The position numbers and the translations under genes are program-made. This document shows, piece by piece, positions 1 through 5,112 of a stretch of 9,604 nucleotides of DNA. The first letter of the stretch is position 1. Every line of letters starts with the position of its first letter. The notes beneath the pieces are model-generated. The model had not been told where the DNA came from. It saw only the letters and a list, made by a program, of their open reading frames with translations, and searched no databases. The stretch is from Gemmatimonadaceae bacterium (lineage in GTDB: Bacteria > Gemmatimonadota > Gemmatimonadetes > Gemmatimonadales > Gemmatimonadaceae), in NCBI GenBank assembly GCA_014378185.1, contig JACMOE010000555.1:1-9604 (forward strand), written 5' to 3'.

Positions 1-388
1 CGGCCGACATGGGCACTGGTTCGGGGGCACGCTCGACTTGGGGTAAGTCCGCGGGCGCCACGTCTGTTGCACGCGGTGCCGCCTGAGCTGGCGCGGCCGT
101 CTCATGCGTCACGCTCTTGACGGGTGCACGCATGCCGCGGAACGCACTGGGCGCTCGCGACACGGAGGGCGCCCTGGGCGCTGGCACTGGGCTCAGCGTA
201 CGCTCACCCGCGGACACCACGTCCACCTTTGTGGATGGCAGCCCAACGAGCTGGACGTCGCCACCGCCAACGCGGTTGAGATCCTGCTTCAGGTCATCCG
301 CCATGGCAGGCTGATCCGCCGAACGCGAGCACGCGGCCACGGTGGCCAAGGCAAGCGTGCTGATCGAAAGTCGCAGGATGTTTCGCAT
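1..388 (-). CDS. Probable lipoprotein, N-terminal part (runs off left edge)
   Basis: About 129 residues are visible before the window ends, with no stop codon. The protein begins MRNILRLSIS, has a hydrophobic stretch at residues 9-19, and then a lipobox-like V17-A18-A19-C20 followed by SRSADQ. This is the pattern of a bacterial lipoprotein signal cleaved before Cys20 (inference from the general lipobox rule). The mature part is low in complexity and rich in Pro, Ala, Val and Arg, with no domain I recognise, so no function is proposed. The ATG at 386-388 was chosen because it puts the signal peptide at the N-terminus. There is no clear Shine-Dalgarno ahead of it. It lies 124 nt downstream of nadE on the same strand, so co-transcription is possible, but an inverted repeat just upstream could mark its own control region. 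Confidence 0.65.
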   Translation of the reverse strand, partial: MRNILRLSISTLALATVAACSRSADQPAMADDLKQDLNRVGGGDVQLVGLPSTKVDVVSAGERTLSPVPAPRAPSVSRAPSAFRGMRAPVKSVTHETAAPAQAAPRATDVAPADLPQVERAPEPVPMSA

Positions 389-512
389 GGACAGCATACA
401 CCGGGTGTACAGGAAAGTTCGCCAACGCACCGGCCGCGGGTTGCGCAGCGCTAGCGCGTGGATTGTTCACGTCTCGGAAACGGAAGCGCGAAGACCATGC
501 CTGAGCCATCTA
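389..512 (-). other. Intergenic gap between nadE and the lipoprotein gene
   Basis: This 124-nt spacer lies between two minus-strand genes. I see no convincing terminator with a T-tract after nadE and no clear sigma70-type promoter. It contains the 13-bp inverted repeat at 397-409 and a 10-bp palindrome, GCGCTAGCGC, at 448-457. The palindrome is too short and too ordinary in GC-rich DNA to call. Confidence 0.4.
397..409. promoter_or_regulatory. 13-bp inverted repeat ahead of the lipoprotein gene
   Basis: The sequence TACACC-G-GGTGTA is a perfect 6-bp inverted repeat around one central base. It ends 8 nt upstream of the lipoprotein ATG. The position fits an operator or a small translation-blocking hairpin, but the arms are short and no regulator is identified. 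Confidence 0.3.
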
Positions 513-2348
513 CTAATAGTCGACCGGCCGCAGATAACTTTCCCCAATCGCGGACGAGCTCAGCATCGCCACCGTTGGCAACCGCCGCTTCCAGTGCGTA
601 CTGGACAACCGCTTCCGCACGAGCGACACGTCTGCCGCGTCGAACCCGCGCGCGAGAAGATCCGCTTCGCTGTACCCGTTCAGCATCCAGTTCAGCAACG
701 CATCCGCCTTCGGATAGCTGATCCCGAAATCGCCCTCATCGGTCTGTCCGACCACGAGGTCGGCTGACGGTGCCTTGTCCACAATGACCCCCGGCACCTC
801 GAGATGCTTCGCGAGCGCCCAGACCTGTGTCTTGAACAAGTCGCCCAGCGGATTGATGGGCGGCGAGTCATCGGCATGCCACGTGAAATACCCGAACAGC
901 CGCTCCGTCTTGTTGCCGGTGCCAAGGGGAATCGCACGATGCTTTGCCGAGAGGTCGAACAGCGCGATCATGCGCATGCGTGCCATCACGTTGCCGCGTC
1001 GTGCCGCGTCCGCATCCGCTTCGTTCGAGAGATATCCGTCCACAGCACCACTGATCTCCACCGTGCGCGACTCGATGCCGAGCGCATCGATGACGAGTTG
1101 AGCGTGCGCGAGACTCTCCGGACTCGATGTGCGGTAGGGCAGGCGCACGCCGATGACGTTCTGCGCACCAAGGGCCCTCGCGGCGAGATACGCCGTGACG
1201 GCGGAATCCACTCCCCCGGACACACCTACCACAGCGCGCCCGAACCCCCGCCGGCGCATCTCGTCGCGAAGAAAGTGCACGAGCCACTCCTCCACGAGGG
1301 CGGGATCGATGTCGAGCGTCGGAGGGCCACTGGGCTGGTGAACATGTAGGACGGGAACGACTGCCTGCGCGCCGCTCCCAGAGCCGCTCTCACGGTTGGC
1401 CAGCGGCAAATCCAGCGTTGAGGCGATGTCGGCCATCCCGTCATAGCTCAGGATGTACGGCGTTCCCGCATCCACCCGAGCCATGGAATCCCGGAGGTGC
1501 GGCGCCATCGTCTCCAGGTCGGCGATGAGCGGCATGTCGGCGCGCGCGCGGGTCACATCGTCGAGGTCCATACGCACCACCACCAACGACTCCTCCCAGA
1601 GCGGGCCCCGAGCGCGAACGTCGCCCTTCGGTCCGGCCAGCATGGCGCCGCCCGGAAAGACCTTCCCGCCTTCGCTACCCACCAGGTGCACCAGCGCGAC
1701 GTACAACCCATGCTCGTCCGCCATGTCGCGGGCCAGTCGCTCCCATCGCGACACGCTCGCCGGCCCGGGAACGTCGTCGGCCCTGGGCCAAGCGCCGCGG
1801 GCCGGCGGTGCGGTGGGAACGATGATCAGCTGAGCGCCGTCCAGCGCGGCAATGGTTCCGGTCATCGAGTGCCAGACATCCTCACACACGAGCATCGCCA
1901 CTCGGCCCCATGGCGTATCGAAGGCCCGGATCTCGCGGCCCCGCTCCACGAAACGTTCCTCGTCGAACAGGCCATACGTGGGCAGGAACACCTTGCGGTG
2001 CACATGCCGCACGAGTGGAATCGACTCGCCCAGGGAGACGTAGATCGCACTGTTGTACAGCTTGTTGCGCCAGACTTCATAGAAGCCCACGCAGACGTCG
2101 ATCGCAGGGCCGTCGCCGTACGTCCGGTGCAGGTCGGCTGCCAACTGGCCCGCGGTGACGGCATGCTCCCGCACGCCACCCTCGAGGAAATATCCGCTCA
2201 ACGCGGTTTCAGGAAAGCAGACGAGCGCCGGCTGTTCGTCGAGCGCGGATGCCTGCTTCAGGAACGCGCCAATGCGCGCGAGGTTGCCGCGGTAGTCGCC
2301 CTTGCGCGGCTGGAACTGGGCGAGGGCGATCGTGACGAAGTTGGCCAT
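513..2348 (-). CDS. nadE: Glutamine-dependent NAD+ synthetase
   Basis: This 611-residue enzyme makes NAD+ from deamido-NAD+, ATP and glutamine in the cytoplasm, the last step of NAD synthesis. The N-terminal nitrilase-type glutaminase domain (about 1-290) has the complete catalytic triad: Glu47 in CFPETALSGY, Lys119 in HRKVFLPTYG and Cys155 in LVCEDVWH. A Gly/Ser-rich linker (about 320-345) leads to the synthetase domain. That domain has the ATP-pyrophosphatase loop SGGVDSA (377-383), GNVMARMRM (452-460), GTGNKTE (476-482), and then NPLGDLFKTQVW and KAPSADLVVGQTDE. Having both domains means glutamine rather than free ammonia is the likely nitrogen donor. The reading frame stays open for 211 codons upstream, but homology begins at MANFVTIALAQF, which sets the start at 2348. 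There is no Shine-Dalgarno before it, and a promoter-like -10 ends 7 nt before the A of the ATG, so the mRNA may be leaderless. Confidence 0.96.
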   Translation of the reverse strand: MANFVTIALAQFQPRKGDYRGNLARIGAFLKQASALDEQPALVCFPETALSGYFLEGGVREHAVTAGQLAADLHRTYGDGPAIDVCVGFYEVWRNKLYNSAIYVSLGESIPLVRHVHRKVFLPTYGLFDEERFVERGREIRAFDTPWGRVAMLVCEDVWHSMTGTIAALDGAQLIIVPTAPPARGAWPRADDVPGPASVSRWERLARDMADEHGLYVALVHLVGSEGGKVFPGGAMLAGPKGDVRARGPLWEESLVVVRMDLDDVTRARADMPLIADLETMAPHLRDSMARVDAGTPYILSYDGMADIASTLDLPLANRESGSGSGAQAVVPVLHVHQPSGPPTLDIDPALVEEWLVHFLRDEMRRRGFGRAVVGVSGGVDSAVTAYLAARALGAQNVIGVRLPYRTSSPESLAHAQLVIDALGIESRTVEISGAVDGYLSNEADADAARRGNVMARMRMIALFDLSAKHRAIPLGTGNKTERLFGYFTWHADDSPPINPLGDLFKTQVWALAKHLEVPGVIVDKAPSADLVVGQTDEGDFGISYPKADALLNWMLNGYSEADLLARGFDAADVSLVRKRLSSTHWKRRLPTVAMLSSSAIGESYLRPVDY

Positions 2349-2360
2349 TGACTGGATAAT
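2332..2360 (+). promoter_or_regulatory. Candidate sigma70-type promoter for the PBP gene
   Basis: GTGACG (2332-2337, 4 of 6 matches to TTGACA) is followed after 17 bp by GATAAT (2355-2360, 5 of 6 matches to TATAAT). Transcription would start near 2367, giving a leader of about 57 nt that contains the GGAGGG ribosome site. The -35 lies inside the start of nadE. The -10 shares five base pairs with the opposing nadE -10. This was found by eye, without scoring. Confidence 0.45.
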
Positions 2361-2384
2361 CGCGCCGGGGAGGGATCGCGGCAA
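2356..2384 (-). promoter_or_regulatory. Candidate sigma70-type promoter for nadE
   Basis: On the minus strand, TTGCCG (2384-2379) is separated by exactly 17 bp from GATTAT (2361-2356). The seventh base after the -10 is at 2349, directly before the nadE ATG at 2348. This spacing predicts a leaderless or nearly leaderless nadE transcript, which agrees with the missing Shine-Dalgarno. The -35 resembles the TTGCCC proposed upstream of the cold-shock gene. Confidence 0.5.
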
Positions 2385-2414
2385 CGGCGGCGGGAGCAGG
2401 GCACGAACCTGCAC

Positions 2415-2420
2415 GGAGGG
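2415..2420 (+). promoter_or_regulatory. Ribosome binding site that decides the PBP start
   Basis: GGAGGG lies 3 nt before GTG 2424, 12 nt before GTG 2433 and 18 nt before ATG 2439. The two GTGs are the only starts at usable distances. The first has somewhat tight spacing, but it is preferred here. Confidence 0.5.
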
Positions 2421-2423
2421 CGG

Positions 2424-4463
2424 GTGTATCTTGTGGCCATGTATCGCTACCTGATCGTCGCCTCCGTATTCGCCGCCCAACTCGGTGCCCAGGCGCCCGC
2501 GGGCACCGCGACAACCACCGGACCGGTGTGGCAGATCGTGCCCCAGCCGCAGTCCTCGCTCGTCTTCGCGCGTGACGGGGCATTCATCGGGGAAATCGGG
2601 CGCGAGGCGCGCACCAGCGTATCCCTGCGGACCCTGCCGAAGTACGTGGGCAACGCGTTCGTCGCGGTGGAGGATCAACGCTTCTACGAGCACGATGGCG
2701 TGGACCTGATCGGCGTCGCCGGGGCGATCAAGGGAAAGCTGCTGGAAGGAATTACAGGAAAGCATCGCGGTGGAGCGAGCACGATTACGCAACTGCTCGT
2801 CGGAAACATGCATCCCGACCAGATCGATCGGCGCGACCTCAGCCTCGCACGCAAGCTGCGCGAGCAACAGGCGGCGCGCGAGATGGAGAAGCACTACAGC
2901 AAGGACCAGATCCTCGAGGCGTTCCTCAACCAGATCAACTTCGGGCACGGCTGGTACGGCGTGGGGTCGGCGGCACGACACTACTTCGGCAAGGACGCCA
3001 CCCGCCTTTCGCTCGCCGAAGCTGCCACGCTCGCCGCGATGCCGAAGTCACCAGTCGGCTACGACCCGGCTCGGCATCCGGACACGTCGAAGTCGCGCCG
3101 CGACCTCATCCTGTCCCTCATGGCCGCGCAGGGCTTCATCAGCACCGCCGAGGCCGACCGCGCGCGCGCCGCGCCCGTGGTGACCGCGCGAGACGCGGGC
3201 TCCGCGGCGCCTTCACAGTATTTCGTCGATGCGGCGCGCCAGGTGGCCGAGCGCGCGGGCGTGAACGTCGCCGGTGGTGGGTATCGTGTCTATACCACCG
3301 TAGACCCGGCGTTGCAGCGCGCCGCCGTCCAGTCGCTGGATGAAGGCATCCTCGCCGTGGAGCAGCGCAAGGATTTTCGACACGCCACCTGGGCCTCGGC
3401 GCAGGGTATCGGGAATCTGTTGGAGGGCGTGGTGGTCGCGATCGAGCCATCGACCGGCGACGTGAAGGCGCTCGTGGGCGGACGCAATTATGCCATGGCG
3501 CCATTCAACCGGGCGACACGTGCGCTTCGCCAACCCGGTAGCTCGTTCAAGCCGTTCATCTACGCCAAGGCGCTCGAGGACAGCCTCAGCGCAGCGACGA
3601 TCGTCCCGGATACCGCGCTCGCGATCACGATGCCGGATGGCAGCATCTACAGCCCCGGCAACGCGGACAACCGGTTTCTCGGCGCGATTACCCTGCGTGA
3701 GGCACTCACGCACTCCAGGAATCCGGTGGCCGTGCAGCTCGCGCTCCGCATCGGTCTCGACTCGATGGCGGCAATGGCACAACGCGTCGGCATCACGACC
3801 CCCATCGCCCCCGTGCCAGCGAGCGCGCTCGGTGCATCGGTTGTGCGACCCCTGGAGTACGTCTCCGCCTATACGGTGTGGGCGAACATGGGCAGCGTGG
3901 TGGAACCGCGCATCGTCACGCGCATCGAGGACGCATCGGGACACATCGTCTTTCAGCAACCGCCGGCTACGCCGCACACCGTCATGGATCCCCGCGTGGC
4001 GTTCATCATTCGCGACATGATGCGCGACGGGGCGGAGCGCGGCACGGGCGCAACGGCTCGACGACTGGTGCCAGCAAGCATTCCCGTCGCGGGCAAGACA
4101 GGAACGACCAACGACAATGTCGACGTATGGTTCATGGGCATGACGCCAGACCTCGTCGCCGGCGTCTGGCTCGGTTTCGACAGGCCGACGACCATCACCC
4201 CCGGAGCCGCGGGCGGCTCGTTGGCCGCCCCCATCTGGGGGGCGATGATGGCCAGGTACTACGCCGGACGCCCCGCGCCAGCGGCGTGGGTGCCACCCGT
4301 CGGGCTGGTGACGGCGGAACTGGATCGGGCGACGGGACTGCTCGCCGATGCGGGAACGCCACCGGAGCGCCGATACACCGAATACTTCGTGCCCGGAACG
4401 GAACCGCAGCCACTCCGCGACGTGCCATGGAAAGCCGCTGTGTTCGGGGCCGTGATTCCCTGA
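2424..4463 (+). CDS. Class A penicillin-binding protein (transglycosylase/transpeptidase)
   Basis: A bifunctional peptidoglycan synthase of 679 residues that polymerises lipid II into glycan strands and cross-links the peptides outside the cytoplasmic membrane. The GT51 domain (about 60-245) has catalytic Glu83 in EDQRFYEHDG, GGASTITQ (116-123), RKLRE (143-147), then ILEAFLNQINFG and LSLAEAATLAAMPKSP. The transpeptidase domain has all three active-site motifs: S373-S-F-K376, S431-R-N433 and K558-T-G560. The usual second Gln after TITQ is Leu124. The N-terminus has a short hydrophobic segment (9-22) ending in AQA-P, which looks more like a cleavable signal than the long anchor typical of the class. 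GTG 2424 is chosen because of the GGAGGG at 2415-2420. ATG 2439 (674 residues) also gives a good signal peptide and cannot be excluded. The gene is transcribed alone, divergent from nadE, and ends in a strong terminator. Confidence 0.95.
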   Translation: MYLVAMYRYLIVASVFAAQLGAQAPAGTATTTGPVWQIVPQPQSSLVFARDGAFIGEIGREARTSVSLRTLPKYVGNAFVAVEDQRFYEHDGVDLIGVAGAIKGKLLEGITGKHRGGASTITQLLVGNMHPDQIDRRDLSLARKLREQQAAREMEKHYSKDQILEAFLNQINFGHGWYGVGSAARHYFGKDATRLSLAEAATLAAMPKSPVGYDPARHPDTSKSRRDLILSLMAAQGFISTAEADRARAAPVVTARDAGSAAPSQYFVDAARQVAERAGVNVAGGGYRVYTTVDPALQRAAVQSLDEGILAVEQRKDFRHATWASAQGIGNLLEGVVVAIEPSTGDVKALVGGRNYAMAPFNRATRALRQPGSSFKPFIYAKALEDSLSAATIVPDTALAITMPDGSIYSPGNADNRFLGAITLREALTHSRNPVAVQLALRIGLDSMAAMAQRVGITTPIAPVPASALGASVVRPLEYVSAYTVWANMGSVVEPRIVTRIEDASGHIVFQQPPATPHTVMDPRVAFIIRDMMRDGAERGTGATARRLVPASIPVAGKTGTTNDNVDVWFMGMTPDLVAGVWLGFDRPTTITPGAAGGSLAAPIWGAMMARYYAGRPAPAAWVPPVGLVTAELDRATGLLADAGTPPERRYTEYFVPGTEPQPLRDVPWKAAVFGAVIP

Positions 4464-4481
4464 CGGTCAGGTACGGACGCA

Positions 4482-4523
4482 ACAACGCCCCGTCCGGCAA
4501 GCCGGATGGGGCGTTGTAATTTT
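4482..4523 (+). terminator. Intrinsic terminator after the PBP gene
   Basis: A 17-bp stem with one G-T wobble (arms 4482-4498 and 4501-4517, starting ACAACGCCCC and ending GGGGCGTTGT) closes on a minimal AA loop and is followed by AATTTT. It starts 18 nt after the PBP stop codon. The T-run favours plus-strand termination. The same hairpin is 54 nt past the end of the convergent cold-shock gene, so it may also help stop minus-strand transcripts, although only two T follow on that strand. Confidence 0.85.
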
Positions 4524-4576
4524 CGAGGAGGACTAGTTCAGCGCGTCAGTGACGACCAGCCAGTCCGACTCGCCGT

Positions 4577-4789
4577 TTAGCGGCCGAGCTTGACGACGTT
4601 CTCAGCGGCCGGGCCCTTTGCGCCCTGAACCACGTCGAACTCCACAGCCTCACCCTCAGCGAGGGACTTGAAGCCGTGACCCTGGATGGCGGAGTGATGC
4701 ACGAAGCAATCCTTCTCGCCGTTCGCGGGTGTGATGAAGCCAAAGCCCTTCGTGTCGTTGAACCACTTCACGGTGCCGGTCGTACGCAT
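4577..4789 (-). CDS. cspA: Cold-shock domain protein, CspA family
   Basis: A 70-residue single-domain cold-shock protein, an OB-fold single-stranded RNA/DNA binder that acts as an RNA chaperone or antiterminator. The sequence starts MRTTGTVKWFNDTKGFGFI, with RNP1 as KGFGFI (14-19) and RNP2 as CFVHHSAI (28-35), and ends in the family-typical GAKGPAAENVVKL. In RNP2, Cys28 and His32 stand where the E. coli protein has Val and Phe (VFVHFSAI). The frame is open for 79 more codons upstream, but the homology, the 70-residue family length and a strong GAGGAG 7 nt before the ATG fix the start at 4789. It converges on the PBP gene and lies downstream of lon on the same strand, separated from lon by a long structured leader and an internal terminator. 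It is probably an independent transcription unit under RNA-level control. Confidence 0.96.
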   Translation of the reverse strand: MRTTGTVKWFNDTKGFGFITPANGEKDCFVHHSAIQGHGFKSLAEGEAVEFDVVQGAKGPAAENVVKLGR

Positions 4790-4796
4790 AGCTGAA

Positions 4797-4802
4797 CTCC
4801 TC
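4797..4802 (-). promoter_or_regulatory. Strong ribosome binding site of the cold-shock gene
   Basis: On the minus strand, GAGGAG sits 7 nt before the ATG at 4789. This is the best-placed Shine-Dalgarno in the window and rules out the longer upstream reading of the frame. Confidence 0.85.
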
Positions 4803-4930
4803 AATGATGTTTGTAGTCGGGATACGATTCCTATCGCACCCTCGCCTACATGTTGAACGTGAACGGCACCCTCACGCGGGGGCTCGCCCTGCAGGTACGG
4901 CACTGTACCGCAAATGCAGCGACGCGGGCG

Positions 4931-4961
4931 AAAAAAAAGGGACCCGCGAAGAGCAGGCCCC
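4931..4961 (-). terminator. Intrinsic terminator inside the cold-shock leader (possible attenuator)
   Basis: On the minus strand the arms GGGGCCTGC (4961-4953) and GCGGGTCCC (4947-4939) form a 9-bp stem with two wobble pairs and a TCTTC loop, followed directly by eight T (4938-4931). This is a typical Rho-independent terminator. It lies 151 nt after the lon stop and 141 nt before the cold-shock start. It is therefore either the lon terminator placed far downstream, or an attenuator or small-RNA end if the promoter at 5017-5045 is active. Confidence 0.8.
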
Positions 4962-5016
4962 AAATCCGTCGGAACTAGGTCCCCGAACCGAGGCGCGGGG
5001 TGCGTCGCTAGGATGT

Positions 5017-5045
5017 ACTCTAACACATCAAGTGTCCGAGGGCAA
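5017..5045 (-). promoter_or_regulatory. Candidate promoter for the cold-shock leader
   Basis: On the minus strand, TTGCCC (5045-5040), a 17-bp spacer and TAGAGT (5022-5017) are preceded by an extended -10 TG dinucleotide (TGtTAGAGT). Transcription would begin near 5009, upstream of the U8 terminator. The -35 resembles the one proposed for nadE. I see no equally good promoter between the terminator and the gene, but a weaker one cannot be excluded. Confidence 0.5.
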
Positions 5046-5072
5046 CAGCAGATAACACGAGCGCACCGAGCT

Positions 5073-5106
5073 CTGGAGGAGCGGCCCTGAGGGCCGGCTC
5101 CTCCAG
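5073..5106. repeat. Strong hairpin just after lon
   Basis: Arms 5073-5087 (CTGGAGGAGCGGCCC) and 5091-5106 pair over 15 bp with one bulged base and a TGA loop. On the minus strand the hairpin begins 6 nt after the lon stop codon. No T-run follows on either strand, so it is not a standard intrinsic terminator. It may protect the 3' end of the lon mRNA or pause polymerase ahead of the U8 terminator. Confidence 0.6.
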
Positions 5107-5112
5107 TGCCCT

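Larger units (their letters stand above)
4790..5009 (-). promoter_or_regulatory. Long structured leader of the cold-shock gene
   Basis: If transcription starts near 5009, the mRNA has an untranslated leader of about 220 nt. Visible helices in transcript order are: CCCCG/CGGGG (5000-4996 with 4985-4981); the terminator hairpin with U8 (4961-4931); a bulged hairpin made of CTGCA and GGTAC arms (4919-4889); and GGGTGCGAT-AGGA-ATCGTATCC (4841-4820), 9 bp with two G-U pairs, 17 nt ahead of the GAGGAG site. Long structured leaders are known for cspA-type genes in enterobacteria. The resemblance in architecture is inference, because I see no clear sequence match to the enterobacterial leader. Confidence 0.5.

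Noticed and set aside
448..457. Palindrome GCGCTAGCGC between nadE and the lipoprotein gene
   Set aside because: It is short, without a T-run, and ordinary for GC-rich DNA. It is not enough for a terminator or operator call.
1497..2351. 284-codon plus-strand open frame antisense to nadE (and a similar one at 804-1349)
   Set aside because: It lies inside a gene with an intact catalytic triad and ATP loop, its protein is Arg/His/Ala-rich with no recognisable domain, and GC-rich coding DNA routinely leaves long antisense frames open.
2349..2981. Upstream extension of the nadE frame by 211 codons
   Set aside because: The extension runs antisense through the PBP signal peptide and GT51 domain, has no homology, and the nitrilase domain begins naturally at MANFVTIALAQF.
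3213..3977. 254-codon minus-strand open frame antisense to the PBP transpeptidase domain
   Set aside because: It is a mirror of the PBP codons with low-complexity composition, no ribosome site and no family resemblance.
4846..4851. Start-stop pair (ATG-TAG) in the cold-shock leader on the minus strand
   Set aside because: No ribosome site precedes it, and such a pair is expected by chance in a 220-nt leader.
4790..5026. Upstream extension of the cold-shock frame to 149 codons
   Set aside because: The 70-residue form is the family length and has a GAGGAG site. The extension crosses the U8 terminator and hairpins.
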